A stretch of 64,000 nt of DNA from the NCBI RefSeq assembly GCF_000183135.1, contig NC_014734.1, forward strand, positions 1,116,001-1,180,000. The letters run 5' to 3'. How positions within the stretch are numbered: position 1 is the first letter of the stretch; each line of letters starts with the position of its first letter. The DNA comes from Paludibacter propionicigenes WB4 (lineage in GTDB: Bacteria > Bacteroidota > Bacteroidia > Bacteroidales > Paludibacteraceae). The position numbers and the translations under genes are program-made. The notes below the pieces were generated by a model, which saw nothing but the letters and a program-made list of their open reading frames with translations, was not told where the DNA came from and ran no database searches. Below, piece after piece: positions 46,743 to 55,469 of this stretch.

Positions 46743-47768
46743 TTATTTCTGTTTATTATTGTCAATCCACGTAATACTTTTTTTAATTCCATCTTCAGCA
46801 GATGTCATTATTTTCCAATCATATAGCCTTTCTGCTTTAGTATTATCAGCAACAAATACTTTCTGGTCGCTTTCTCTCCAAGGTAATTGTATATAATTCA
46901 TTTTAATATCGAGTACTTGTTCAAGTAAAGTAAAAAGCTCTAACAACGAAAGACTATTCTTAATTCCACCACCAATATTAAAAGATTGTCCATATGCGTC
47001 TTTCACATCTTTGGCTGCAAAATAAAGGTTTACTACATCTGATCCGTGAAGGACATCGCGTACTTGTTTACCCGTGCCTGATATCGTAAATGGAGTGTTT
47101 GCAATTCCTTTTTGGATTTCAATGGCTTTTTGACAAAACCAGCCCACCCAACCTTGATCAAAAGTAGCATGTTGATTACTTCCATACATAGATGAATGAC
47201 GAAATACAATAGTTTTTAAACCATAAATACGATGAAAGTCAAGTAAGTATTGATCAGCAGCGCCTTTAGAACATCCATAAGGAGAATGAAAATCTAAAGA
47301 AATGGTTTCTGGAAAACCATTTGGGTATTCTCTACATGTGTAACGTGTATCTGTTTCGTCAAAAGTAAGATTTTCGAAGTCACCATAGACTTTATTGGTT
47401 GATGAATAGAGTATTACGGATTCTGGAGAATACTTGCGTACTGCATCTAGCAGGTTATATGTTCCCATTGCATTTACTTCAAAATCTAACCGAGGATTAG
47501 CAATTGAAGTTGTCATAGCAACTTGTCCTGATAAATGAAAGATATAATCAGGTTTTACGTCTTTTATAACCGTTTCAACATCATTATTATTGCGAATATC
47601 AAAAGGATAATATTTAAATTTACCTTGATTTCGCAACCATTCAAGATTAGCAGAACTACCAAAACGGAATAAATTATCAAAAATAAATAACTCTTCACCT
47701 CTTCGCAAAACTTCGGCGGCCAAATTACTACCTATGAATCCACAACCTCCTGTAATTAAATATCTCAT
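46743..47768 (-). CDS. rfbE: CDP-sugar 2-epimerase, RfbE-like (tyvelose epimerase)
   Basis: 341 residues, extended SDR. 'YLITGGCGFIGSNLAAEVL', 'HLSGQVAMTTSIANPRLDFEVNAMGTYNLLDAV', 'SSTNKVYGD', 'YGCSKGAADQYLLDF' (YxxxK) and 'FRHSSMYGSNQHATFDQGWVGWF' match CDP-tyvelose 2-epimerase, which interconverts CDP-paratose and CDP-tyvelose. Presence of all upstream enzymes strengthens the call. The actual substrate stereochemistry cannot be fixed from sequence. Confidence 0.85.
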   Translation of the reverse strand: MRYLITGGCGFIGSNLAAEVLRRGEELFIFDNLFRFGSSANLEWLRNQGKFKYYPFDIRNNNDVETVIKDVKPDYIFHLSGQVAMTTSIANPRLDFEVNAMGTYNLLDAVRKYSPESVILYSSTNKVYGDFENLTFDETDTRYTCREYPNGFPETISLDFHSPYGCSKGAADQYLLDFHRIYGLKTIVFRHSSMYGSNQHATFDQGWVGWFCQKAIEIQKGIANTPFTISGTGKQVRDVLHGSDVVNLYFAAKDVKDAYGQSFNIGGGIKNSLSLLELFTLLEQVLDIKMNYIQLPWRESDQKVFVADNTKAERLYDWKIMTSAEDGIKKSITWIDNNKQK

Positions 47769-47771
47769 ATC

Positions 47772-48668
47772 TTATTTTTTAATTAACTCTTTTAACCTGT
47801 TCAAAATATTAAAATCAATTTTAAGTTTAGTCAATCGTTCAAATTTATCCATATTACATTTTAAGTCCATTACTTCATTTTCACGGTAATGAACAGCTCC
47901 ATAGTTAATAGTCGAAGTTGATTGTAATTCAGATTTACTAAATTCGATTATTTCTTTTAATGAAATACTATTTCCGCTACTCACATTTACAATCTCACCT
48001 ACACATTCATTGTTATTCATTAAAAGCAAACGAATACAATAAGCAAAATCTTCAACATAAATAAAGTCTCGTTTTTGTTCACAAGGTGATACGTTCAAAG
48101 GAAGATTGTTTTTCATGCAATCTATCACATAAGGTATAAATTTACTTTTATGCTGGAATGGTCCAAATAAATTTCCCGGTCTTACAACCATTATAGGAAA
48201 ACTGTAATTATGGTTCAACATCATAGCCGTATTTGTTGTCAGTTGTTTAACAAGAGCATACGGTGAACTTGGATTTTCCCTCATAATTTCATTAAATGGT
48301 GAATTCTCAGAACCATATTCTTCAGAACTTCCAAACTGAACAAATAATTTAAGTTTTTTTTCTTTGAATCTGTTATATAGATTCAATAAAATTTTTAAGT
48401 TGCTTGAAATTAGACCATCAAATAATGACAAGTCTCTCTCTGCTGTTACTATAGAGGCCAAATTAATGATATACTCAGGTGCATTGACTTCTATAGGGAT
48501 TTGCTCTTCAACTAAATCCATTTGGAACGTTGAGATTTGAGGATAATTCTCAAAGAATAAGTAATCAATAAACTTGTCGTAAATACATACATTGTATTCC
48601 TTAGAAAGATATACCGCTAAATTCTTTCCTATAAAACCACTACCTCCAATCAAAAAAATCGTTTCCAT
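47772..48668 (-). CDS. CDP-sugar 4-reductase, RfbS/RfbJ-like
   Basis: 298 residues, SDR: 'IFLIGGSGFIGKNLAVYLSKEYNV', 'FVQFGSSEEYGSENSPFNEIMRENPSSPYALVKQLTT' with YxxxK, 'VRPGNLFGPFQHKSKFI' and 'RDFIYVEDFAYCIRLLL'. By position after rfbG it should reduce the 4-keto group of the CDP-3,6-dideoxy sugar, giving paratose (RfbS) or abequose (RfbJ). The downstream 2-epimerase points to the paratose branch. It starts directly after rfbG. Confidence 0.78.
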   Translation of the reverse strand: METIFLIGGSGFIGKNLAVYLSKEYNVCIYDKFIDYLFFENYPQISTFQMDLVEEQIPIEVNAPEYIINLASIVTAERDLSLFDGLISSNLKILLNLYNRFKEKKLKLFVQFGSSEEYGSENSPFNEIMRENPSSPYALVKQLTTNTAMMLNHNYSFPIMVVRPGNLFGPFQHKSKFIPYVIDCMKNNLPLNVSPCEQKRDFIYVEDFAYCIRLLLMNNNECVGEIVNVSSGNSISLKEIIEFSKSELQSTSTINYGAVHYRENEVMDLKCNMDKFERLTKLKIDFNILNRLKELIKK

Positions 48669-49814
48669 TTATTTGTTTATAAACTTTTTAATATGATCCA
48701 AACAAATCTTATTGACCGCTTCAGTCTTATATCTTTTATACCAATCTACTGTCAATTCAACCGTCTGATTTATATTTAGCCTTGGTTCCCAACCTAATTG
48801 AAATTTTGCTTTGGAAATATCAAGCATCAATAGCTTAGCCTCGTGTAAGTCGTTGGGATTCGATAAATCTTTTAAATAGCGATTAGTGATAAGTGATAAG
48901 TGATTAGTTTCCGAGAGTCTTGGTTCTTGGTTCTTGGTTCTTGGTTCTCTAAAATAATTTTCCACGACTTTGGTAGCTACATCCCATACCGTAGCAATAG
49001 ATTCGGCATGTGGTCCAAAATTCCATCCTTCGCAATATTTAGTCGGTTCATTCCACATTTTTTGAGCTAACAGCATATAACCGCTTAATGGTTCCAACAC
49101 ATGTTGCCATGGGCGTATGGCTTTGGGGCTGCGAATATCAATCGTTTTACCAGCTTCTAATGCTTTTATACAATCGGGAATAATGCGATCCAATGCCCAA
49201 TCACCACCACCAATAACATTACCCGCACGTACGCTGGCAATAGACTTACCGTGAGAGTCATATTTATCCGGATGAAAGAACGAGCGTCTCCATGAAGCAA
49301 TTGCTATTTCGGCTGCACCTTTGGAAGAAGAGTAAGGATCATATCCTCCCATAGCTTCATTCTCTCTATAGCCCCACAGTTGCTCACGGTTTTCGTAACA
49401 TTTATCAGTGGTAATCATAACTGCAACTTTCACACTACCCGTTATCCGAATGGCTTCCATAACATGGATACTGCCCATTACGTTTACTTCATAGGTTTCA
49501 ACCGGTATGTCATACGATAGACGTACCAAAGGTTGAGCTGCTAAATGAAAAACAATTTCCGGTTGATATTTCTGAAAAACATCTTTCAAATTTTGACCAT
49601 CCCGTATATCACCTCGTAAATCCGCTTTTATTTTTTTTCCTATGCCGGATAAAACGAAGTTATCACGATCGCTAAAGGGTTCTAATGCAAGTCCTATTAC
49701 TTCAGCTCCAAGCTCATGTAACCATATAGCTAACCACGAACCTTTAAAACCCGTATGCCCAGTTATCAAGACTCGTTTACCACGGTAAAAGTTGTCAAAT
49801 ATATCGATGCTCAT
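48669..49814 (-). CDS. rfbG: CDP-glucose 4,6-dehydratase
   Basis: 381 residues from ATG 49814 (an in-frame TTG pair lies 6 bp upstream). 'RVLITGHTGFKGSWLAIWLHELGAEVIGLALEPFSDRDNF' and 'MITTDKCYENREQLWGYRENEAMGGYDPYSSSKGAAEIAIASWRRSFF' are typical. Near the C-terminus, residues about 289-312 ('EPRTKNQEPRLSETNHLSLITN') are encoded by a 70-bp tract of 7-bp units and have no equivalent in the family, where the flanking parts ('VVENYF' and 'HEAKLLMLDISKAKFQLGWEP') are close together. The insertion keeps the reading frame, so the enzyme is probably still active. Confidence 0.92.
   Translation of the reverse strand: MSIDIFDNFYRGKRVLITGHTGFKGSWLAIWLHELGAEVIGLALEPFSDRDNFVLSGIGKKIKADLRGDIRDGQNLKDVFQKYQPEIVFHLAAQPLVRLSYDIPVETYEVNVMGSIHVMEAIRITGSVKVAVMITTDKCYENREQLWGYRENEAMGGYDPYSSSKGAAEIAIASWRRSFFHPDKYDSHGKSIASVRAGNVIGGGDWALDRIIPDCIKALEAGKTIDIRSPKAIRPWQHVLEPLSGYMLLAQKMWNEPTKYCEGWNFGPHAESIATVWDVATKVVENYFREPRTKNQEPRLSETNHLSLITNRYLKDLSNPNDLHEAKLLMLDISKAKFQLGWEPRLNINQTVELTVDWYKRYKTEAVNKICLDHIKKFINK
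48881..48950. repeat. 7-bp repeat tract inside the rfbG coding sequence (10 units)
   Basis: Ten heptamers in one phase: GATTAGT, GATAAGT twice, GATTAGT, TTCCGAG, AGTCTTG, GTTCTTG three times, GTTCTCT. Two different unit families are joined without loss of phase. The stretch lies in a non-conserved loop of the encoded protein. Confidence 0.9.
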
Positions 49815-49818
49815 CAAC

Positions 49819-49853
49819 AATTATGAATTATGAATTATACATTATGAATTATT
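49819..49853. repeat. 7-bp repeat tract filling the rfbF-rfbG gap (5 units)
   Basis: AATTATG twice, AATTATA, CATTATG, AATTATT: five heptamers that end on the rfbF stop codon and start 4 bp upstream of the rfbG ATG. They replace the whole intergenic region. Confidence 0.8.
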
Positions 49854-50626
49854 TACCAAACTTTCCAGGGAGCATTCCCTTTATCCCACATTTCGTTCAA
49901 TTCAAAGTTATCCCGCATAGTATCCATCGGTTTCCAGAATCCTGTATGTTTAAAGGCGTTCATTTCTCCTTTTTTTGCTATATTTTCGAGTGGTAATCGT
50001 TCAAAAACAGCATCATCACCTTCAGGAATATAATCAAACACTTCGGGTTGGCAAACAAAGTATCCGGCATTAATCCAGTTACCATCTCCCGCCGGTTTTT
50101 CCATAAACGAATTTACTTTTCCATCATGATCAATATCCAATGCTCCAAATTTTCCGCTAGGTTTGTAAGCTGTTACCGAAAGTAATTTGCCTGAGGCTTC
50201 GTGTAAATTTATTGTTTCCCTTATATTTAAATCGGCTACGCCATCACCATAAGTGAGCAAAAAAGGTTCATTGCCTACATATTTCTGAATACGCTTAACA
50301 CGTCCACCTGTTTGTGTATTCAAACCTGTATCAATCAATGTTACTTTCCACGGTTCAGCATGACAATCTAACACTTCAATTTTGTTATTTATTAAATCAA
50401 TTGTCAAGTCACTATTGTGCCGAAAATAATTAGCAAAATATTCTTTGATAACATAGCCCTTATAACCACAGCAAATGATAAACTCATTAATACCATAATG
50501 ACTATAGGTCTTCATGATATGCCAAAGAATTGGTTTACCACCAATTTCAACCATGGGTTTTGGTATTAAATTGGTGGCTTCACTGAGCCGTGTACCCAGT
50601 CCACCTGCTAAAATAACTGCTTTCAT
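49853..50626 (-). CDS. rfbF: Glucose-1-phosphate cytidylyltransferase
   Basis: 257 residues: 'MKAVILAGGLGTRLSEATNLIPKPMVEIGGKPILWHIMKTYSHYGINEFIICCGYKG', 'WKVTLIDTGLNTQTGGRVKRI', 'PFLLTYGDGVADLNIRETINLH', and 'GFWKPMDTMRDNFELNEMW'. Full-length, standard. It makes CDP-glucose, the entry point of the 3,6-dideoxyhexose pathway. Between it and the reductase gene lie a pair of CCCCTAA elements. Confidence 0.95.
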   Translation of the reverse strand: MKAVILAGGLGTRLSEATNLIPKPMVEIGGKPILWHIMKTYSHYGINEFIICCGYKGYVIKEYFANYFRHNSDLTIDLINNKIEVLDCHAEPWKVTLIDTGLNTQTGGRVKRIQKYVGNEPFLLTYGDGVADLNIRETINLHEASGKLLSVTAYKPSGKFGALDIDHDGKVNSFMEKPAGDGNWINAGYFVCQPEVFDYIPEGDDAVFERLPLENIAKKGEMNAFKHTGFWKPMDTMRDNFELNEMWDKGNAPWKVW

Positions 50627-50637
50627 ATAAAAATATT

Positions 50638-50758
50638 ACCCCTAACCCCAAAAGGGGAATTAGGTTAGTACTGCTTGTATATTATTATTAAATATCTTAT
50701 TATCTATTCTTTTAAAAAGAGAATAGGTCTTTAAGTCCCCTTTAGGGGATTTAGGGGT
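50638..50758. repeat. Inverted pair of CCCCTAA-AAAGGGG elements
   Basis: Copy one on the plus strand (50638-50662): ACCCCTAACCCCAAAAGGGG, then AATTAGG. Copy two in opposite orientation (50736-50758): TCCCC-TTTA-GGGGATTTAGGGGT. Each can fold on itself, and both can pair with one another across about 75 bp. The spacer is AT-rich with no gene. A copy related to these ends fnlB at 36886-36906. Confidence 0.75.
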
Positions 50759-50760
50759 AC

Positions 50761-51456
50761 TTACCATTCATCTGTATAGATATTCTCTGCTCCAGCTGCA
50801 CTCAAATTCTTTGCAAAGTAAGATGTAAATGTTTCACCTCCGCAAATATAAAAATGCGAATCTGTTACATCAACATTAGAGGTCTGAATATCTCTCCATT
50901 CAATTCTTCTATTTGGCAATTCAGCCATTTCCTGACGGGTACAGAATAAATGCAATTGTGCTTTTGGTACGATAGATTTCAACATATCGACTCCTTGCAT
51001 TTCCTCCTCGTTTTTAAACGAATAGAAGACATGTAAACGATCGGTATAGTTATCACGCACCAACTGTTCGCAAAAACTAAGAATGGGTGCTATCCCTGTT
51101 CCACCGGCAATGCAGCAAATCGGTTTTTTTTTTTCAAAGAAAGGCAATAAAAAGTCACCAAAGGCATATTTTACAGTACAGGTACTTCCAACGATAAGTT
51201 CATCGAATATGCGTGAAGTGTATACACCTACTTTACGAATAATCAATTTTATAGTTCCGTCTTCTTTAAATGCCGATGCAATACTAAAATTACGTGATTC
51301 AGGCCAACGAGTATAGTCTTCTTTATTTTCAAGGGTCAGTTGCAAAAACAAACCGGCTTCGAAATAATGATTTTTTCCTAATTGAAGCGTATATTCACGA
51401 ATCTCACTCCCATGTTCTTTTACACTAAGAACAGTCGCTTTGCTTATTGTGCCCAT
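50761..51456 (-). CDS. FAD/NAD(P)H reductase (E3-like), without ferredoxin domain
   Basis: 231 residues with only an FNR-type module: FAD site RNFS (55-58), 'LIIRKVGVYTSRIFDEL', NAD(P) site GGTGIAP (118-124), and 'HFYICGGETF' near the end. In the CDP-ascarylose/dideoxyhexose system the electron-transfer partner (AscD/RfbI, E3) is about 330 residues and starts with a plant-type [2Fe-2S] ferredoxin domain; that domain is absent here. Position directly after rfbH (TAATG overlap of one base) makes it the likely reductase of RfbH. A separate ferredoxin would then be needed. Confidence 0.8.
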   Translation of the reverse strand: MGTISKATVLSVKEHGSEIREYTLQLGKNHYFEAGLFLQLTLENKEDYTRWPESRNFSIASAFKEDGTIKLIIRKVGVYTSRIFDELIVGSTCTVKYAFGDFLLPFFEKKKPICCIAGGTGIAPILSFCEQLVRDNYTDRLHVFYSFKNEEEMQGVDMLKSIVPKAQLHLFCTRQEMAELPNRRIEWRDIQTSNVDVTDSHFYICGGETFTSYFAKNLSAAGAENIYTDEW

Positions 51457-52757
51457 TAATGTATAGAATTAAAGAATTTGTCAAATACATATAAAATATA
51501 ATCCATGTGAACCTGTTGAATACCCGGATAGACACCAATAAAAATAGTGTTCCGCATGATATAGTCGGTATTGGTTAATTCTCCTGACACACGATACTCC
51601 ACATCTTTGTAGGCAGGTTGTTTAGTCAGGTTACCGGCAAATAGCTGGCGGGTAAGAATTTTATGGTCTTCTAAAAACTCAGCCAGTTTTGTACGGGTAA
51701 ATTTGTCATTCTCGCGCACATTAAAAGGAAATCCAAACCAGGATGGGTCGGAATTGGGAGTAGCTTCGGGAAGCATCAAATACTCTTCGTATTGTTTTAA
51801 ACCGACATAAAGTTTTTTAAAGTTTGCTTTACGGATTTCAACAAACAAAGGAAGCTTTTTCAATTGAGCTACCCCTACAGCAGCCTGCATATCGGTCACT
51901 TTTAAATTATACCCTATATGGCTGTATACATATTTATGGTCGTACCCTACAGGCAAATCGCCATATTGACCTTTAAATCGTCGTCCGCAGGTATTATCGC
52001 AACCCGGATCGCAATAGCAATCGCGTCCCCAATCTCGCATAGAAGTAGCAATACGTTTTAGCAAGGGATTACTGGTTAATACAGAACCACCTTCGCCCAT
52101 GGTTATATGGTGAGCCGGATAAAAACTGGTAGTAGCCATATCGCCAAAAGTTCCCACCATTTTACCATCATAGGTAGAACCAACGGCATCACAACAATCT
52201 TCGATTAAGAAGAGACCATGTTTATCGGCAATGGCTTTAACAGCATTCAAATCAAAGGTATTTCCCAGAGTATGAGCCAACATAATGGCTTTTGTTTTAT
52301 CGGATAGTGCATTTTCGATGGCCAACACTTTTACATTAAAGGTATCAAGCTCCACATCGACAAATACAGGCACCAGTCCATGTTGCACAGCAGGGTTAAC
52401 AGTGGTAGGAAAACCAGCAGCTACCGTCAAGACTTCATCTCCTCGTTTAAGTCTTTTATTTTTCAACAAGGGAGAAGTTAGTGTAGAAAGTGCTACTAAA
52501 TTGGCTGATGAACCGGAGTTAACCAATATACAGCTTTTTTGTTGCATATAACTCGCGAACTTAGCTTCAAATTCTTCGGCATATCGTCCGGTTGTTAGCC
52601 AAAAATCGAGCGATGCATCCACTAGTGTTACTAATTCATCCGCATCAAATACTCGGCCTGCAAAGGGAACCATTGATTTACCAGGCTCAAAACTCTTTTC
52701 TACAAATTGTTCGGCATAATATTGTTTAACCAATGCCAGTATTTCGTCTCTTTTCAT
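51456..52757 (-). CDS. rfbH: CDP-6-deoxy-4-hexulose 3-dehydrase (E1)
   Basis: 433 residues, PMP-dependent [2Fe-2S] enzyme removing the C3 hydroxyl. '[17 protein letters not shown]' has His216/His217 where aminotransferases have the Schiff-base Lys, which is the signature of the dehydrases. The cluster ligands are in '[17 protein letters not shown]' (Cys247, 249, 253, 257) and '[14 protein letters not shown]' (Cys188/189). Length matches the E1 of Yersinia and Salmonella. First gene of the dideoxyhexose block on this strand; the E3-like reductase follows with a one-base overlap. Confidence 0.93.
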   Translation of the reverse strand: MKRDEILALVKQYYAEQFVEKSFEPGKSMVPFAGRVFDADELVTLVDASLDFWLTTGRYAEEFEAKFASYMQQKSCILVNSGSSANLVALSTLTSPLLKNKRLKRGDEVLTVAAGFPTTVNPAVQHGLVPVFVDVELDTFNVKVLAIENALSDKTKAIMLAHTLGNTFDLNAVKAIADKHGLFLIEDCCDAVGSTYDGKMVGTFGDMATTSFYPAHHITMGEGGSVLTSNPLLKRIATSMRDWGRDCYCDPGCDNTCGRRFKGQYGDLPVGYDHKYVYSHIGYNLKVTDMQAAVGVAQLKKLPLFVEIRKANFKKLYVGLKQYEEYLMLPEATPNSDPSWFGFPFNVRENDKFTRTKLAEFLEDHKILTRQLFAGNLTKQPAYKDVEYRVSGELTNTDYIMRNTIFIGVYPGIQQVHMDYILYVFDKFFNSIH

Positions 52758-52801
52758 TTATATCAGTATATCTTTAATATATTAGATCGTCAAAACTCGA
52801 T

Positions 52802-54145
52802 TTAACCAATGCATTGATAATTAAATCCTAATTCATTCATTTCATTCTCATCGTAGATATTCCGTCCATCCAGTATTAGCAAGCCTGTCATTGCTTTTTT
52901 CACAACAGGCCATGTTGGCATTCGGAATTCTTTCCATTCAGTTACGAGCATAAGAGCATCCGAATCTAAAACCGCATCATAAATGTCATTGGCAAAATAC
53001 ATATTGAAAGAATCTTCAGGAATCAATTCTGCCATTTTAGTGCGAATTATCTTCTTTGCCTCAGGCATAGCTACAGGATCAAAAACGCGAACTTTACAAC
53101 CAGCTTTAAGTAATTTTTCAATAAGCACCAGTGATGGAGCTTCTCGCATATCATCGGTATTTGGCTTAAATGACAATCCCCAAATACTGATAGTCTTTCC
53201 GCTCAAATCTGACTGAAATTGCTTTTCCAACTTATGAAACAATACTTGTTTCTGATAAGCGTTTACTTCTTCTACCGCTTTAAGTACACGCAACTCATAA
53301 CCGTTTTGATCGGCTGTTTGAATTAATGCTTTTACATCTTTGGGAAAACAGGAGCCTCCATAACCGCAACCTGCATATAAAAATTTACCACCAATTCGTT
53401 GATCGGTTCCTATACCTTTGCGTACCATGTTGACATTTGCCCCTACCCTTTCACATAGATTAGCCATGTCATTCATAAAACTTATACGGGTAGCTAACAT
53501 GGCATTTGCAGCGTATTTAGTCATTTCAGCAGAAAGAATATCCATGAATATTACCCGAAAATTATTTAAGAGAAATGGACGATATAGTTTAGTCATTAGC
53601 TCTTTAGCCTTTTCACTTTCCACACCAACAACTACTCGATCAGGACTCATAAAGTCTTTAATAGCGTCGCCTTCTTTCAGAAATTCCGGATTGGAAGCTA
53701 TATCGAATTCAATATAAACTCCCCGTTTATCTAGTTCCATTTGTATGGTTTGACGAACTAATGATGCCGTCCCAACCGGAACAGTACTTTTGGTTACCAA
53801 CAATACATATTGTTGCATATTTTGTCCAATTGTGCGAGCCACTTCAAGTACATACTTTAAATCTGCGCTACCATCAGCATCGGGTGGTGTTCCAACCGCA
53901 CTGAAGATTACCTGAATATCATTTAATACTGATGTCAGATTTGTCGTAAAATGTAATCTTTCTGCTTTTATATTTCGTTGAACCATGTCTTCCAGACCTG
54001 GTTCATAAATAGGTATTATCCCTTTTTCCAGGTTCTCAATTTTTTGTCTATCAATGTCAACACAAGTCACATCAACGCCCATTTCAGCAAAACAAGTTCC
54101 CGAAACTAAACCAACATAACCAGTTCCAACGATTACTATCTTCAT
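52802..54145 (-). CDS. ugd: UDP-glucose 6-dehydrogenase
   Basis: 447 residues: 'MKIVIVGTGYVGLVSGTCFAEMGVDVTCVDID', 'IFSAVGTPPDADGSADLKYVLEVARTIG', 'TKSTVPVGTASLVRQTI', 'SNPEFLKEGDAIKDF', and catalytic Cys in 'GCGYGGSCFPKDVKALI'. It oxidises UDP-glucose to UDP-glucuronate, giving the locus an acidic sugar. It is separated by 44 bp from rfbH downstream, and the frameshifted gene and 21-bp array lie upstream. Confidence 0.93.
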   Translation of the reverse strand: MKIVIVGTGYVGLVSGTCFAEMGVDVTCVDIDRQKIENLEKGIIPIYEPGLEDMVQRNIKAERLHFTTNLTSVLNDIQVIFSAVGTPPDADGSADLKYVLEVARTIGQNMQQYVLLVTKSTVPVGTASLVRQTIQMELDKRGVYIEFDIASNPEFLKEGDAIKDFMSPDRVVVGVESEKAKELMTKLYRPFLLNNFRVIFMDILSAEMTKYAANAMLATRISFMNDMANLCERVGANVNMVRKGIGTDQRIGGKFLYAGCGYGGSCFPKDVKALIQTADQNGYELRVLKAVEEVNAYQKQVLFHKLEKQFQSDLSGKTISIWGLSFKPNTDDMREAPSLVLIEKLLKAGCKVRVFDPVAMPEAKKIIRTKMAELIPEDSFNMYFANDIYDAVLDSDALMLVTEWKEFRMPTWPVVKKAMTGLLILDGRNIYDENEMNELGFNYQCIG

Positions 54146-54220
54146 TTAAAATTTCTTATTTGTAGATTTGAAATTAATCAAAATCCATCATTATGACTTC
54201 TTATTATTCTAAAATATCTC

Positions 54221-54553
54221 TTAAACAGTCTCTAAGCTACCAATATAATCTTTAGAATGTCTTACCGAGCTTTTAGAACACTCTACCGAGCCTTTAGAAT
54301 CCTCTGCTGTGCCTTTAGAACTCCCTGCAATGTCTTTAGAACCTTCTGCAATATCTTTAGAATTGCTTGCTATGCTTTTAGAATCCTCTGCAATGCCTTT
54401 AGAATGTCTTGCTAACTCTTTAGAATCCTCTGCTATGCCTTTAGAATGTCTTGCTAACTCTTTAGAATCCTCTGCTATGCCTTTAGAACCTTCTGCTATG
54501 TCTTTAGAAGAAACCAGTCTATGAAAAAAATTCTTTCTATTCCTCTTTTTCAT
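54221..54553 (-). CDS. Short protein of 7-residue repeats encoded by a 21-bp repeat array
   Basis: 110 residues, not recognised. After a basic start (MKKRNRKNFFHRLVS) there are about 13 tandem copies of a seven-residue unit SK-x-I/L-A-x-x (SKDIAEG, SKGIAED, SKELARH, and so on). The DNA repeat is 21 bp with core TTTAGAA on the plus strand. Because 21 is a multiple of three, the opposite strand is also open, so open reading frames alone do not prove translation. It starts 12 bp after the end of the split gene, in the same direction. Repeats decay toward the C-terminus. Could be a helical tail, or just a minisatellite. Confidence 0.45.
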   Translation of the reverse strand: MKKRNRKNFFHRLVSSKDIAEGSKGIAEDSKELARHSKGIAEDSKELARHSKGIAEDSKSIASNSKDIAEGSKDIAGSSKGTAEDSKGSVECSKSSVRHSKDYIGSLETV

Positions 54554-54564
54554 ATTCTGTTTAT

Positions 54565-55313
54565 TTAATTCGTAGTCGTTGGTGCAGCTTCTACAGTTTT
54601 TTGTGCTGTTTTTACTGCACTTTTAGCTACCTGCCGGACTTTCTTGAGTAATTCTGCAAAAGTATAATCCGCCAATTTTGCCGGATCGGTTGCCTTGTAC
54701 AGAATTTTGCCTACCGAGAGTATTTCACCAATTTGATTATACAACTCGTTCAGCAACGATACATTATTTTGAACAATGCTTCTGCGGTTGCTGGCAATTT
54801 CGATTTGTTGTTGCTTATCAGCCGCCAGAGAATTGAAAGCAGCCGTCAAAACATCAATCAGCTCGTCATCAAACCTTGTTCAGCCAACGGAGCTTTATAG
54901 GTTTGAATGTTTGCCAACACAATATGCAAATTCGCTATAACACCTTCCACATCATGATATAAGATGCTTTTACGCAAAGCTGCAAAACCAAAGGAAGCGG
55001 GTGTAATGTTCAAAGTAGCCTTAGCAAGGTTTAAATAACCAGTGACACGATTAATAGGATCAATCAGATTATTCATCGTGTTAGAGTACCTTTCGGTAAT
55101 GATTTTCTTTGCCAGTGTCTCCGATTTAGGTTCCAGCAAATCAGTAACAACAGTAATTTTGTTTTCGTAGTCAGTTACATAAACTTCAGTGAATTTTGGC
55201 GAGTATGCAGCAAAATCTGCAAAATCGCGTTTCAACGCAAATGCAACAGCTTTAGAAACAACAGGCAATTCTTCATCTTTACAATTGAAGAGTCGAGTGT
55301 TAATCATATTCAT
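54565..55313 (-). pseudogene. Frameshifted gene of unknown function (about 248 residues when joined)
   Basis: Two open parts, 55313 to about 54870 and about 54871 to 54565, join as one helical protein if one base is added. The first part ends 'PLAEQGLMTS' plus stop. In the other frame the DNA reads 'DDELIDVLTAAFNSLAADKQQQ', in phase with the second part. The break is at a TTT run (54871-54873, minus strand), as if a T4 had become T3. No standard -1 slippery heptamer is visible. The protein looks like a widespread Bacteroidota hypothetical helical protein, which I do not name. Either a pseudogene or a base error. It precedes the 21-bp repeat array. Confidence 0.6.
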
Positions 55314-55469
55314 TTAATTATGTTTAAAATGTTTATTGATGAATATAAAATCAAGGAATAGAAAGACCACACTAAAATTATCAATTAAAAACATTGCAAA
55401 ACAACAATCAGCAGCTACAAACTATTATCTACCTAAAATTATTACCTACTACCTTCTTATATGACCTAC

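Noticed and set aside
48881-48950. CRISPR-like array inside rfbG
   Set aside because: Units are 7 bp in direct contact, with no spacers, and no cas genes are present.
54309-54524. Plus-strand open frame through the 21-bp array (MPLE-type repeats)
   Set aside because: A 21-bp repeat keeps either strand open. Position directly after a minus-strand gene and the basic leader favour the minus strand, if any.
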